Below the pieces are notes generated by a model, which was given only the letters and a program-made list of their open reading frames with translations, searched no databases and had not been told where the DNA came from. This document shows positions 1 through 9,509 of a stretch of DNA of 26,171 nt, piece after piece. The position numbers were made by a program, and so were the translations under genes. Each line of letters opens with the position of its first letter. Position 1 is the stretch's first letter. Source of the DNA: Acidithiobacillus montserratensis (lineage in GTDB: Bacteria > Pseudomonadota > Gammaproteobacteria > Acidithiobacillales > Acidithiobacillaceae); contig NZ_JABBOU010000029.1 of NCBI RefSeq assembly GCF_018853465.1, positions 1 through 26,171 on the forward strand. The letters are read 5' to 3'.

Positions 1-649
1 TTATGATGTGGATAATACCCATTATTATCTCAATGAAATTCCCTTTGCCGATCACAAGGCGCTGCTGGACCCTCCCACCGCCGATGTGACCGGCAGAGTT
101 GTGGCCTTTCTCGGCTATCTGGGCCGGGCCCGGGACCGGGATGTGCTGCGTCGGGCGGTTGCCTATCTGCTGCGCGAACAGGAATCCTCCGGGGCCTGGT
201 TTGGCCGCTGGGGCACCAATTATATTTACGGCACCTGGTCGGTGCTGATGGCGTTGGGAGAATTGCAGGATCCTTCCCTGCAACCGGCCATGGACCGCGC
301 CGCCGACTGGCTGCGGGCCATGCAGCAGGCCGATGGTGGCTGGGGCGAAAACAACGATTCCTACGCGGAACCCGGGCTGGCCGGTGCCGGACAGGATTCT
401 ACGGCCGCCCAGACCGCCTGGGCCTGTCTGGGCCTGATGGCGGCCGGTGATAAGGGCTCGAGGGCGCTGCGGCGCGGAATTCACTGGTTGGAGACCCATC
501 AGGATAGCCGTTCGGGCTGGCAGGATCCTTTTTTCAATGCCCCGGGTTTTCCCAAAGTGTTTTATCTCATTTACCACGGTTACAGCGTGTATTTTCCCCT
601 CTGGGCCCTGGCCCGTTTCCGGAATCTGGGATGTCAGCCTCACGGATAG
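1..649 (+). CDS. shc: Squalene-hopene cyclase, C-terminal part (5' truncated by window)
   Basis: This is the terpene cyclase that folds squalene into hopene/hopanol on the inner membrane, the first committed hopanoid step (also called hpnF). The reading frame is open from base 2, so the gene begins outside the window; the GTG at base 8 is internal. About 215 C-terminal residues are visible. They include the family-typical YDVDNT, IPFADH and LDPPTADV segments, QW-type repeats around GAWFGRWG and DGGWGE, and the closing YHGYSVYFPLWAL. The catalytic DXDD motif would lie upstream and cannot be seen. The stop overlaps the start of hpnG by 19 nt, which indicates a shared transcript. The family assignment is firm. 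Confidence 0.95.
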   Translation, partial: YDVDNTHYYLNEIPFADHKALLDPPTADVTGRVVAFLGYLGRARDRDVLRRAVAYLLREQESSGAWFGRWGTNYIYGTWSVLMALGELQDPSLQPAMDRAADWLRAMQQADGGWGENNDSYAEPGLAGAGQDSTAAQTAWACLGLMAAGDKGSRALRRGIHWLETHQDSRSGWQDPFFNAPGFPKVFYLIYHGYSVYFPLWALARFRNLGCQPHG

Positions 650-1338
650 GCGTAGTGGTGGCTCTGGATGCCGAAGCCCAGACCCTTTATTCCGGCACCT
701 TAAGCCATGAACGGGTGATTACGGTCAGTGATCAGCTCAGTATGGTGGTTTCGGGGATGGGGCCGCAGGCGGCAGGTCAGGCTGCCGAACAATTACTGCA
801 GTCTGGCGTCGCTGCTTTGCTCTCCTGGGGAACCGCCGGAGGGCTGAACCCGGATTGTCAGGCCGGAGATCTGCTGGTTCCGGAGCAGGTGGTCTGGAAT
901 GGACGCCACTGGCCGGTGGACCCGGCCTGGCGTTTGACCCTCCTGCGCCAGCTTTCTTCCCGGGTGCCGGGTGGTGGCCTGTGTTCCGTCAGTGTGCCCT
1001 GTGCTTCCGTAGCGGCCAAGGCCGAGCTGCGGGCAGCCCATCCCGAATCCCGGGCGGTGGATATGGAAAGCGGGGCGGTAGCCAAGTGCGCTGCCCGGGC
1101 ATGCCTGCCCTTTCTGGTGGTACGCAGTGTGGTGGATCCTGCCAGTCAGGCGCTACCTGTCAGCGCCACCCGGAGCGTGGATGCCTATGGACGGCCGCGC
1201 TGGCTGCCTTTGTTGGGGGGGCTGTTGCGCCATCCCGGTGACCTGCCGGCCCTCATGGGGCTGGGCCGACAAATGCAGGCGGCCTTGCAGAGTCTGCGCC
1301 GGGTCCAGCCTTATCTCGAAACAGCGAGGCCGTCATGA
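631..1338 (+). CDS. hpnG: HpnG, adenosylhopane nucleosidase (PNP/UDP phosphorylase family)
   Basis: HpnG removes adenine from adenosylhopane to give ribosylhopane (or its phosphate), the precursor of bacteriohopanetetrol. The 235-residue protein has the nucleoside phosphorylase/MTA-SAH nucleosidase layout. There is a GTAGGLNP glycine-rich strand at about 67-74, the substrate-binding VDMES motif at 143-147, and a late aspartate in SVVDPA (D169) where the family's catalytic acid lies. It is short, as is usual for this subgroup. The start overlaps shc by 19 nt, and the end shares an ATGA with hpnA, so translation is probably coupled. No strong ribosome site precedes the ATG, which also fits coupling. 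The family is certain and the symbol is supported by the flanking hpn genes. Confidence 0.92.
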   Translation: MSASRIGVVVALDAEAQTLYSGTLSHERVITVSDQLSMVVSGMGPQAAGQAAEQLLQSGVAALLSWGTAGGLNPDCQAGDLLVPEQVVWNGRHWPVDPAWRLTLLRQLSSRVPGGGLCSVSVPCASVAAKAELRAAHPESRAVDMESGAVAKCAARACLPFLVVRSVVDPASQALPVSATRSVDAYGRPRWLPLLGGLLRHPGDLPALMGLGRQMQAALQSLRRVQPYLETARPS

Positions 1339-2324
1339 AAGCCCTGTTGACGGGCGCATCGGGTTTTGTGGGGGGGGCGGTGCTCCGGCGTCTGCTCGCC
1401 GAAGGTCTGGAGGTCCGGGTCTTATATCGTCCGGGGGCCGATACCAGCAATTGGGAAGGGCTGGATGTGGAGCCGTTTCCGGGGGATCTGGCGGATGGCC
1501 GGGCCCTGGATAAAGCCGTTGCCGGATGTTCCCTGGTTTTTCATGTGGCCGCCGATTATCGCCTGTGGGTACCCGATCCCCAGCCTATGTACGCCGCCAA
1601 TGTGGAGGGGAGCGAACGGCTGGCCCGGGCGGCCCTGGATGCCGGGGTGGAACGTATCATCTATACCAGCAGCGTGGCGGTGCTCGGGCATTATGCGGAC
1701 GGCCGGGTGGCTGACGAAGCCGCACCTTCCAGTCTGGAGGACATGATTGGTCATTACAAACGCTCCAAATTCCTGGCGGAGGAGGCTTTGCACAAACTCT
1801 GTCAGAACGAAGCCGCGCCGATTGTGATTGTCAATCCTTCCACGCCCATCGGGCCTGCGGATCGCAAACCCACCCCGACTGGCCGGCTGGTGCGGGATGC
1901 CGCAGCTGGAAAAATGCCCGCTTATGTGGATACGGGCCTGAATGTAGTGCATGTGGATGATGTGGCCATGGGACACTGGCAGGCTTTTCTGCATGGTGAG
2001 CCGGGGCAACGCTATATTCTCGGCGGCGATAATCTTTCCCTGCAGGCCATTCTGACCCGCATTGCCGGCCTCACCGGCAGGCGTTCGCCGCTGCTGCGCA
2101 TCCCCCGCAAGATGCTCTATCCACTGGCCTGGACGGCGGAAAACGTGGTGCGCCTGCGTGGTCAGGGTACGCCTCTGGTGACCCTGGATGAACTGCGCAT
2201 GGCGGCCCATAAAATGTACTTCTCCTCGCAGAAGGCCGAGGAGTATCTGCATTACGAGCATCGTCCTGCGGAAGAAGCCTTGCGCGATGCGGTCAAGTGG
2301 TTTGCTGACCATCATTATTTGTGA
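1335..2324 (+). CDS. hpnA: HpnA, NAD(P)-dependent sugar epimerase/dehydratase-like (extended SDR)
   Basis: This is a hopanoid-associated member of the extended short-chain dehydrogenase family. The 329 residues start with a Rossmann GxxGxxG (G7, G10, G13). They then show the TSS strand (111-113) and a YxxxK catalytic pair (Y141, K145), followed by the NPSTPIGP segment usual for this group. The biochemical step is not settled for the family; sugar head-group modification or reduction of a ribosylhopane intermediate has been suggested. The ATG overlaps the hpnG stop (ATGA), and the stop overlaps the GTG of hpnI. The domain call is firm, but the exact substrate is unknown. Confidence 0.9.
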   Translation: MKALLTGASGFVGGAVLRRLLAEGLEVRVLYRPGADTSNWEGLDVEPFPGDLADGRALDKAVAGCSLVFHVAADYRLWVPDPQPMYAANVEGSERLARAALDAGVERIIYTSSVAVLGHYADGRVADEAAPSSLEDMIGHYKRSKFLAEEALHKLCQNEAAPIVIVNPSTPIGPADRKPTPTGRLVRDAAAGKMPAYVDTGLNVVHVDDVAMGHWQAFLHGEPGQRYILGGDNLSLQAILTRIAGLTGRRSPLLRIPRKMLYPLAWTAENVVRLRGQGTPLVTLDELRMAAHKMYFSSQKAEEYLHYEHRPAEEALRDAVKWFADHHYL

Positions 2325-3499
2325 AGATGATGCATGACCTTTGGCTGGGTGCGCTCTTTTTGTTGGCTTTGGCGGCGTTAGGATACCAGCTTCTGGCTAT
2401 GTGGACGTTGCGGACCTGGCAACCGGTGCTGACCGGGGCGGATAGCAACCCCCTGCCTGCTGCTCATGAAAAATTGCCTGCGCTGAGTCTGCTCAAACCC
2501 CTGCATGGCGATGATGGCCATTTGTATGCCTGCCTGCGCAGCTTTTGTCTGCAGGATTATCCCCGCTACGAGATTGTTGCCGGGGTGCAGGATGCCGGCG
2601 ATGCGGCCATTGCCGTCGTGCAGCGCCTGCAGAGGGAGTTTCCCGGGGTCAATCTGCGCTGGGTACTGAGCGATGAAAAATTAGGGCGCAATCCCAAGGT
2701 CAACAACCTCGCAGGGATTCTCGGCGCATCTGCGCATGACTGGCTGTTGATCAGTGATGCCGATATTGTGGTCGGACCCCATTATCTGCGCCATCTGCAG
2801 CCGCAGCTGGCGGACCCGCACACCGGGGTGCTGACCTGTTTGTATCGGGGACTGCCTGAGTCCAATGGGGCTTCCCGGTTGCTGGCCAGTCAGATCAACA
2901 GCTTGTTTCTGCCTTCGGTGTTGGTGTCGGCGCGGCTGGGGCCCAATATTTTCTGCGGGGGAGCGACCATGGCCCTGCATCGGTCCACCCTGGAGGCCTT
3001 GGGAGGGCTGGCAAAGCTGGCCGATCAATTGGCCGATGATTACTGGCTGGGGGCCCAAGCCCGCCAGTTGGGTAAAGCCACCATCCTCGCCGATTATGTG
3101 GTGGACACCTTAGTGCAGGAAGCCAGCTTTCGGGCGTTTTATCTGCATGCCTTGCGCTGGGCGCGCACTACCCGCAGTGTGCAGCCGCTGGGCTATAGTT
3201 TGGCTTTTTTCAGTTATCCTCTGCCGCTGGTGACGCTGCTGACGCCCGGACTCCTGCTGGGGGCGGGATACGGGGGGATCATACCGCTGGGTATGGTTCT
3301 CTTGTTGCGCCTCGTGTACCATAGGCAAATTATGCACAAACTCAGTGCAACAGATACTTGGGTAACAGCCCTGCTGGCAGATTTTTGGGGGCTGTGGATT
3401 TGGTTTCATGGACTCTTTGCCCGGCAGGTTGCTTGGCGAGGATCACAATTCAAGGTCAGTGCCGACGGACGTCTGGGCGGCCACGATGGAGCAAGATAA
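2321..3499 (+). CDS. hpnI: HpnI, hopanoid glycosyltransferase (GT2, ceramide glucosyltransferase-like)
   Basis: HpnI transfers N-acetylglucosamine from the UDP-sugar to bacteriohopanetetrol at the inner membrane. The 392-residue protein has one N-terminal membrane segment (about 9-29) and a GT2 domain. That domain carries the SLLKPLHGDD start (56-65), a DAD metal site (D146, D148) and ADDYWLG (238-244). An HALRW stretch (276-280) matches the (Q/R)xxRW signature, with H at the first position. Hydrophobic C-terminal segments lie around 295-375. The GTG start overlaps the hpnA stop by 4 nt; ATGs 6 and 9 nt further in are alternatives. The next two genes, hpnJ and hpnK, encode the other enzymes of the cyclitol ether head group, which supports the call. 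Confidence 0.92.
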   Translation: MKMMHDLWLGALFLLALAALGYQLLAMWTLRTWQPVLTGADSNPLPAAHEKLPALSLLKPLHGDDGHLYACLRSFCLQDYPRYEIVAGVQDAGDAAIAVVQRLQREFPGVNLRWVLSDEKLGRNPKVNNLAGILGASAHDWLLISDADIVVGPHYLRHLQPQLADPHTGVLTCLYRGLPESNGASRLLASQINSLFLPSVLVSARLGPNIFCGGATMALHRSTLEALGGLAKLADQLADDYWLGAQARQLGKATILADYVVDTLVQEASFRAFYLHALRWARTTRSVQPLGYSLAFFSYPLPLVTLLTPGLLLGAGYGGIIPLGMVLLLRLVYHRQIMHKLSATDTWVTALLADFWGLWIWFHGLFARQVAWRGSQFKVSADGRLGGHDGAR

Positions 3500-4929
3500 T
3501 GACGATGAAAACCCTTTTCCTGCAGGCACCTTCTTTTGAAGGTTTTGACGGTGGTGCTGGTTCCCGTTACCAGGCCAAGCGGGAAATTCGTTCTTTCTGG
3601 TTTCCCACCTGGCTCGCCCAGCCTGCGGCAATGATTCCCGGCAGTCGCCTGCTCGACGCCCCGCCTGCTGACGTGAGTGTGGAGGAAACCCTGGAAGTGG
3701 CCGCTGCCTATGAATTGTGCATCATTCATACCAGCACACCTTCTTTTCCTTCGGACGTGCGCATGGCGGAGCTGCTCAAGGAGCACTATCCGAAAATGAT
3801 GATCGGAATGGTCGGTGCCAAGGTGGCGGTCGAACCCGATGAGTCCCTGCGTGAAGCAGGGCTTGCCGTGGATTTTGTGGCCCGCGAAGAATTTGACTAT
3901 ACCCTTAAGGAAATCGCCGAAGGTCGTCCCCTGAGCGAGGTGGATGGTATCAATTATCGTGCCGGGGACGGGCAACTGATACACAACCCCGACCGGGCCA
4001 TGATTGAAGATATGGACGCCCTGCCTTTTGTGTCGGAAGTGTACAAGCGCGATCTGCATATTGAAGATTACTTCATCGGCTACCTCAAGCACCCTTACAT
4101 TTCCTTTTATACGGGTCGGGGCTGTCGTTCCCAGTGTACTTTCTGCCTCTGGCCCCAGACTGTCGGCGGGCATCGTTACCGTACCCGCAGCGCCGCCAAT
4201 GTCATTGAAGAAGTGCGCTACATCCAGAAAAACTTCCCCCAGGTCAAGGAAATTTTCTTTGACGATGATACCTTTACGGATGATCGTCCGCGCGCGGAAG
4301 AAATCGCCCGGGGGCTGGGCAAGCTGGGAGTGACCTGGTCCTGCAATGCCAAGGCCAATGTCCCCTATGAAACTCTCAAGGTGTTGCGGGAAAACGGTCT
4401 GCGCCTGTTGTTGGTAGGCTATGAGTCCGGTGACCAGCAGATTCTCAATAATATCAAGAAGGGCATCAAGGTGGAGGCAGCGCGCAAATTTACGGCGGAC
4501 TGCCACAAATTGGGTATTGTCATTCATGGCACCTTCATTCTCGGCCTGCCCGGAGAAACCAAGGAAACCATCCAGAAAACCATCGAATTTGCCAAGGAAA
4601 TCAATCCTCATACCATTCAGGTGTCGCTGGCCGCCCCTTATCCAGGTACCTTTTTGTACAATCAGGCCAAGGAGCAGGGTTGGCTGACTGAAGAAGATGA
4701 AGCCCATCTGGTCAATGACCGGGGGGTGCAGATCAGCCCCATGAGTTATCCACACCTGAATCACACGGAAATATTTGATTCCGTTGAAACCATGTACAAG
4801 CGTTTCTACTTCCGTGCCGGGAAAATCGCTGAAATCACGGGTGAAATGCTGAAAAGCACGCAGATGATGAAGCGGCGTTTGCGGGAAGGCGTTGAATTTG
4901 TGCGCTTCCTGCGGCAGCGCCACGGCTGA
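3499..4929 (+). CDS. hpnJ: HpnJ, B12-binding-domain radical SAM enzyme for cyclitol ether formation
   Basis: HpnJ is required to convert glucosaminyl-bacteriohopanetetrol to the cyclitol ether. The frame is open further upstream, but the ATG at 3499 shares one base with the hpnI stop (TAATG) and gives the conserved start MTMKTLFLQAPSFEGFDGG, so I chose it; the protein is 476 residues. A cobalamin-binding-like Rossmann region comes first (about 5-150). It lacks an obvious DxHxxG motif. The radical SAM core follows, with CxxxCxxC at C209, C213 and C216 (GCRSQCTFC), then the FFDDDTF and GTFILGLPGET segments. The C-terminal helices are basic. The reaction is known from genetics of the family, not from this sequence. 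Confidence 0.93.
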   Translation: MTMKTLFLQAPSFEGFDGGAGSRYQAKREIRSFWFPTWLAQPAAMIPGSRLLDAPPADVSVEETLEVAAAYELCIIHTSTPSFPSDVRMAELLKEHYPKMMIGMVGAKVAVEPDESLREAGLAVDFVAREEFDYTLKEIAEGRPLSEVDGINYRAGDGQLIHNPDRAMIEDMDALPFVSEVYKRDLHIEDYFIGYLKHPYISFYTGRGCRSQCTFCLWPQTVGGHRYRTRSAANVIEEVRYIQKNFPQVKEIFFDDDTFTDDRPRAEEIARGLGKLGVTWSCNAKANVPYETLKVLRENGLRLLLVGYESGDQQILNNIKKGIKVEAARKFTADCHKLGIVIHGTFILGLPGETKETIQKTIEFAKEINPHTIQVSLAAPYPGTFLYNQAKEQGWLTEEDEAHLVNDRGVQISPMSYPHLNHTEIFDSVETMYKRFYFRAGKIAEITGEMLKSTQMMKRRLREGVEFVRFLRQRHG

Positions 4930-4930
4930 G

Positions 4931-5806
4931 GTGGGTCAGGCACCCACTCGGCGTCTGATTATCAACGCCGACGACTTCGGTCTGGATCTGGCGGTCAATG
5001 CGGCGGTGGAATCAGCATACCAGCAGGGTGTGCTGACCACCGCCAGTCTTATGATAGCGGCTCCGGCGGCGGCAGATGCCATTCAGCGGGCTAAAAAACT
5101 TCCCGGCCTGGGCGTGGGCTTGCATCTGACTCTGGTCGATGGCGCGCCACTGCTGCCGGTGGAGCAGGTGCCCGATCTGGTGGATAGCAGCGGGCGTTTT
5201 GCGGCTGATTTATGGCGGCGCGGGGTGCGCTATTTTTTTCTGCCCAAGGTACGCCGCCAACTGGCGGCTGAAATCCGCGCACAATTTGCGGCCTTTGCCG
5301 ACTCGGGCCTGGTTCTGGATCATGCTAATGCCCACAAACATCTGCATTTACATCCCACCGTGTTGCGCCTGATGTTGGACATTGGCAGGGATTTTGCCCT
5401 GCGAGCGGTGCGGCTGCCTTGGGAATCTCTGGCACTGGCCAGATGTGGCGGGGCTCAGGGTTTTGCCCCGGCCTTCTGGGCTTTTTTTTTGCGACCCTGG
5501 CTGGCGAGAATGCGCAGACAACTGGACAAGCGTGGGCTGCTCTACAATGATCTGCTCTGTGGTCTGGATGCCACGGGCCACATGACCGAGCAGCGTTTGT
5601 TGCAGTTGCTAAAGTGCCTGCCCCGGCAAGGGTTGATCGAAATCTATTTTCATCCGGCGATGACACAAAGCCCGCTTTTGAAAAAGTTGATGCCGGACTA
5701 TGAGCCCCGGGCGGAATATGCGGCATTATTAAGCCCCAAGGTCGGGGAGTACATGCGTGAACAGCAAATGATGAGAGGTCGATTCCGTGATTTCACCAGC
5801 GGCTGA
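4931..5806 (+). CDS. hpnK: HpnK, YdjC-type deacetylase of hopanoid glucosamine
   Basis: HpnK removes the acetyl group from N-acetylglucosaminyl-bacteriohopanetetrol. The YdjC/carbohydrate deacetylase fold is shown by the metal-binding NADDFG (12-17), GLHLT (H65) and the histidine-rich DHANAHKHLHLHP (130-142), which holds the remaining metal ligands. I chose the GTG one base after the hpnJ stop, giving 291 residues that begin MGQAPTRRLIINADDFG. TTG codons at 4892 and 4898 would extend it into hpnJ and add a non-family leader (NLCASCGSATAE). No good ribosome site is seen, so coupling to hpnJ is likely. Its end overlaps hpnN by 20 nt. Confidence 0.9.
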   Translation: MGQAPTRRLIINADDFGLDLAVNAAVESAYQQGVLTTASLMIAAPAAADAIQRAKKLPGLGVGLHLTLVDGAPLLPVEQVPDLVDSSGRFAADLWRRGVRYFFLPKVRRQLAAEIRAQFAAFADSGLVLDHANAHKHLHLHPTVLRLMLDIGRDFALRAVRLPWESLALARCGGAQGFAPAFWAFFLRPWLARMRRQLDKRGLLYNDLLCGLDATGHMTEQRLLQLLKCLPRQGLIEIYFHPAMTQSPLLKKLMPDYEPRAEYAALLSPKVGEYMREQQMMRGRFRDFTSG

Positions 5807-8492
5807 ACGTTTCCTGGGGCGCATGGGCCAAGCCATTGCCCATTTTATGGTGCAGGTGGTGGACTTTTCTGTGCGCCGCGCCCTTTGGGTGGTAGTAACC
5901 TTGCTGCTTTGTACCCTGCTGGCGCTGTTTTATGCCTTCACCCATTTTTCGGTAGATACCAATACCAGTAACGCTTTGTCCCGGGATTTGCCCTTTCAGA
6001 AGCGGGAACTGGCCTACCACAAGGTATTCTCCCAGGATCAACATACCATTGTGGTGGTATTGCAGGGTAAAAATCCCCAGAGTACGGCGGCGGCGGTCAG
6101 TCGTCTGGAAGCCTGGCTCCATGCTCGCCCCAAGGAATTCCATAGTGTGTATGTTCCGGGCGGTGGGAGTTTTTTTGAAAAGAACGGCCTGCTGTATTTG
6201 TCACCGGAACAGGTGCGGGCATTTGCCAACCGGATTACCAATGCCCAGCCCCTCATCGCCCGGCTGTCGGCAGATCCCAGCCTTGCTGGCTTGAGTGACT
6301 TGTTAAGTCTGGCCATCAGCCAAAGGTTGAGTAACGGCGTGCAATTGCCGGGAATGACAGCTATTTTCTCGGCTTTGGATGAAGCGGTGAAGGCACAGCT
6401 GGACGGTAAGGACTATCAGATTTCCTGGAGTGAAATGATGGGCGGAGGACTGTCCAGGCTCGGTCCTGCCCAACGTTTTGTCATCATCCAGCCCGCCATG
6501 AATTTTCAGTCTCTGCAGCCGGCGGGAGCGGCCATCCATGCTTTGCGTGATGGCCTGCAGAGTTTGCAGCTCAATTCTGCTCATGGCTTGAGTGTCGGGA
6601 TTACCGGCGGAGCAGTGCTGGATGCGGAACAGCTCAAAACCGTCAGCCAGGGCGCTGGCGAGTCTCTGGCTTTGACCCTGGGGCTTGAGATTATATTGCT
6701 GAGCATCGCTCTGCGCTCGCTCAGGCTGGTGACGGGGGTGGTGATTGGTCTGATCTCCGGTATTATTTTGACTACTGCCTGGGCCTTGTTTTTTATTGGT
6801 CCCTTTAATCTCATCTCCGTGGCTTTTGCGATTTTGTTTATTGGTCTCGGCGTGGATTTTGGCATTCAGTTTTGTCTACGCTATCGCGAAGAACTGTTCA
6901 ACGGTGCGGTGCATCGGATAGCCATGCACCGGGTCACCCAGGGAATGGGCACGGCTTTGGGACTGGCTGCCGTGGCGGCCGCCCTCAGCTTTTACGCCTT
7001 TGTGCCCACCAGTTATGCCGGCATTGTCGATCTGGGTCTGATTTCTGGGACCAGCATGCTCATTGCCCTCTTGCTGACCCTGACTTTCTTGCCCGCCTAT
7101 CTGACCCTCTGGCCCATTGCTGTCAAGGGATCACATAATGCGGCTTATTATCCCCATTTCCGGGTGATTCCCACTCTGGTGAAGCATCCGATCCATCGTT
7201 ATGCCTACTGGATTCTGGGGCTGGTCGCGATACTGGCCCTTGGCGCGATTCCTCTGGCTATGCGTGCCAGTTTTGATTTCAATCCGTTACACATGATCGA
7301 TCAGCATGCCGAAGGGGTGAAGGTTTTTGAGAAGCTCCTGGCCAATCCGGACACAGCTCCTTACCGGATGGAAGTTCTCGCCCCCGATCTGGCGGCTGCG
7401 CAAGCTGTGGCGCATCGTGTCGAAAAATTGCCGACGGTCGCCCGGGCATTGACTCTGCAAAGTTATATTCCCGCGAAGCAAAAGGAAAAGCTGGCCATCT
7501 TACAGAATCTGCAAATTGTGGTGCCGCCTTTTTCGCTGATGATGCCGACGGCACTGACTCCGCCTGCAGCTGACACTGGTAAAAAACTTGACAAACTGGT
7601 CAAGGATTTGCGGGCGCTAGCCAGTAAAGATGGTCCTGGTTCTAAGGACGGCAAAGTGGCTAAGCATTTGGCTGATCATCTGCAACAGTTTTTGCAGCGG
7701 GACGGCAGTCATCCTCAAGCCATCAACACGCTGCAAAACAGGGTGATGGGAACCTTGCCCGGCGAGTTGAAGGAGCTGGGGATGGCCTTGATGGCGGGAC
7801 CGGTGACGCTGAAAACTCTGCCGGCGACGCTTCGGGAGCGTTACCTGGGTCCTTCCGGGCAGGCGCGGGTAGAGATTTTTCCCAAAGCTGACCTCAGCAA
7901 TAATGCGGCCATGTATGATTTTGTAAAAAGCGTCCTCAAAGTGGAACCCCGGGCGGTCGGAACCCCGGTGATGCTGGTGCAAGGTGGCGAAGCCGTACTT
8001 GATGCTTTCCAGGAGGCCACCTATATTGCTCTGGGAAGTATCAGTGTTTTGTTATTGCTGGCCTTGCGGCGCTATCGCGATGTGCTGCTGATTATGATTC
8101 CCCTGTTGCTGGCGGCGCTGTTTACGGTAGCGGCCATGAGTTTGCTGGGATTGAGTTTCAACCTGGGGAATATCATCGTCCTGCCCTTGCTCATTGGCCT
8201 GGGCGTGGCTTTTGCCATTTATCTCGTGGTGCGCTGGCGGAATGGGGTGGACGTAGCGCACCTGCTAGGAACGTCGACACCACTGGCAGTTTTTTTCAGC
8301 GGGCTGACCACCCTCAGCGCTTTCGGCAGTATGGCTATTTCCCGTGATCCGGGCATGGCCAGTCTCGGAGAAGCCCTGAGTCTTGCCCTGGCTATAGTGC
8401 TCTTGTGCATTTTGATTGTTTTGCCGACGCTGATGCTGCTCTTTACTCCTTCGCCCCGTGAAGAGGGGATTGAGCAGGATGAAGGGAGTTAG
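5787..8492 (+). CDS. hpnN: HpnN, RND/MMPL-family hopanoid transporter
   Basis: HpnN is an inner-membrane, proton-driven RND transporter that moves hopanoids toward the outer membrane. The 901-residue protein has a membrane helix at about 32-54, then a large periplasmic domain, a helix bundle (about 290-450), a second periplasmic domain (about 500-740) and a final bundle (about 745-890). The first bundle carries GLGVDFGIQF with D357, a likely proton-relay residue. The matching site in the second half reads GLGVAFAIYL, with Ala in place of Asp; I cannot tell whether that is usual for HpnN. The GTG start has GAGAGG about 9 nt upstream, and ATG 5823 is an alternative. It follows hpnK with a 20-nt overlap and precedes hpnL. 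Confidence 0.92.
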   Translation: MISPAAERFLGRMGQAIAHFMVQVVDFSVRRALWVVVTLLLCTLLALFYAFTHFSVDTNTSNALSRDLPFQKRELAYHKVFSQDQHTIVVVLQGKNPQSTAAAVSRLEAWLHARPKEFHSVYVPGGGSFFEKNGLLYLSPEQVRAFANRITNAQPLIARLSADPSLAGLSDLLSLAISQRLSNGVQLPGMTAIFSALDEAVKAQLDGKDYQISWSEMMGGGLSRLGPAQRFVIIQPAMNFQSLQPAGAAIHALRDGLQSLQLNSAHGLSVGITGGAVLDAEQLKTVSQGAGESLALTLGLEIILLSIALRSLRLVTGVVIGLISGIILTTAWALFFIGPFNLISVAFAILFIGLGVDFGIQFCLRYREELFNGAVHRIAMHRVTQGMGTALGLAAVAAALSFYAFVPTSYAGIVDLGLISGTSMLIALLLTLTFLPAYLTLWPIAVKGSHNAAYYPHFRVIPTLVKHPIHRYAYWILGLVAILALGAIPLAMRASFDFNPLHMIDQHAEGVKVFEKLLANPDTAPYRMEVLAPDLAAAQAVAHRVEKLPTVARALTLQSYIPAKQKEKLAILQNLQIVVPPFSLMMPTALTPPAADTGKKLDKLVKDLRALASKDGPGSKDGKVAKHLADHLQQFLQRDGSHPQAINTLQNRVMGTLPGELKELGMALMAGPVTLKTLPATLRERYLGPSGQARVEIFPKADLSNNAAMYDFVKSVLKVEPRAVGTPVMLVQGGEAVLDAFQEATYIALGSISVLLLLALRRYRDVLLIMIPLLLAALFTVAAMSLLGLSFNLGNIIVLPLLIGLGVAFAIYLVVRWRNGVDVAHLLGTSTPLAVFFSGLTTLSAFGSMAISRDPGMASLGEALSLALAIVLLCILIVLPTLMLLFTPSPREEGIEQDEGS

Positions 8493-8495
8493 ACC

Positions 8496-9509
8496 GTGAA
8501 GCAGGCGGCTGTCATTTTGCTCTCCGGGTTATTGGGCCTGGGCCTCAGTGTTTACCTGGTGCTCAATGCCGGGCTTGCCGAAATCATGGCCCTGCTGGCC
8601 GTCGCCGGCTGGAGCCTCTTGTGGCTGCTGCCCTTTCATCTGCTACCGGTGGCGCTCGATACCCTGAGCTGGAAATGGTTACTCAGGGGTGAGGCTCGTG
8701 CCCGCTTTGGATTCTTGCTATGGGTAGCTTTACTGCGCGAATCAGTTAATGGCCTATTGCCGGTCGCCCGTGTCGGTGGGGAACTGCTGGGTATCCGTCT
8801 GCTTGCGCAATACGGATTATCTCCTTATGTGGCGGGAGCCAGTATCATGGTAGAACTGACTCTGACTCTGTTGAGTCAGGCCCTGTTTACCCTGCTGGGC
8901 ATTGTCGTCCTGATGTTTGCGGTCAGTAATCACATCCTGGTTCTGGAAGTGCTTGGCATGTTGTTTCTGTCATTGCCGGTGTTGAGTATTTTTTACTGGT
9001 TGCAAAAGCACAAGGGATTGTTCTGCTTGTTGCAGGAGATCAGTAAAAAAATACTGGGTGGTTATGACCTTTTGGGGAGCATCGCTGACCCGGCGTTGCT
9101 GGATGCTGAAATCCGGACCTTATATGGCAGGGGGTGGTCGTTGCTGGTCGCTAATTTCTGGCAACTGGCGGGTTTTTTTGCCGGAACCGTTGAAGTGTGT
9201 CTCACTTTCTGGTTGCTGCATCATCCCATCCCTTTCTGGTCGGCCTTGCTCCTGGAGAGCCTGGGACAGGCCTTGCGCAGTGCCGCCTTTCTGGTTCCCG
9301 GGGGCATAGGTATTCAGGAAGGTGGGATCATGCTGTTAGGCAGTCTCATGGGCATCGGGCCGGACCTGGCCCTGGCCTATGCCTTAGCGCGACGCTTGCG
9401 TGAACTGTTCCTGGGTATTCCGGTGCTCTTGTCATGGTCCATATCAGAGGGTCATTATATGCGCCGGCGATGGTTAAGGATTCCAAGTAGTGAAGAGGGG
9501 GTTTCATGA
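8496..9509 (+). CDS. hpnL: HpnL, hopanoid-associated integral membrane protein (LPG synthase/flippase-like TM domain)
   Basis: The 337-residue protein is almost entirely hydrophobic, with about 8 predicted membrane segments. It resembles the membrane half of lysylphosphatidylglycerol synthases (UPF0104/flippase-like), including [15 protein letters not shown] and the late [13 protein letters not shown] motif. The family's role in hopanoid biology is not established; lipid flipping or transport support is an inference. The GTG start has GAAGGGAG 7 nt upstream and lies 3 nt after hpnN. The stop overlaps the next gene as ATGA. The cluster position and the HpnL-type motifs support the symbol. Confidence 0.85.
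   Translation: MKQAAVILLSGLLGLGLSVYLVLNAGLAEIMALLAVAGWSLLWLLPFHLLPVALDTLSWKWLLRGEARARFGFLLWVALLRESVNGLLPVARVGGELLGIRLLAQYGLSPYVAGASIMVELTLTLLSQALFTLLGIVVLMFAVSNHILVLEVLGMLFLSLPVLSIFYWLQKHKGLFCLLQEISKKILGGYDLLGSIADPALLDAEIRTLYGRGWSLLVANFWQLAGFFAGTVEVCLTFWLLHHPIPFWSALLLESLGQALRSAAFLVPGGIGIQEGGIMLLGSLMGIGPDLALAYALARRLRELFLGIPVLLSWSISEGHYMRRRWLRIPSSEEGVS

Noticed and set aside
8..649. GTG at base 8 as a gene start
   Set aside because: The frame is open to the window edge, and the upstream residues (YDV) continue the squalene-hopene cyclase family sequence.
1422..2315. 297-codon open frame on the minus strand
   Set aside because: It is antisense to hpnA, low-complexity rich in His/Gly/Arg, and has no domain match or good start signal.
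3406..4923. 505-codon open frame on the minus strand
   Set aside because: It lies fully across hpnJ, which has clear radical SAM motifs, and its translation has no recognised domain. It is a by-product of codon bias.
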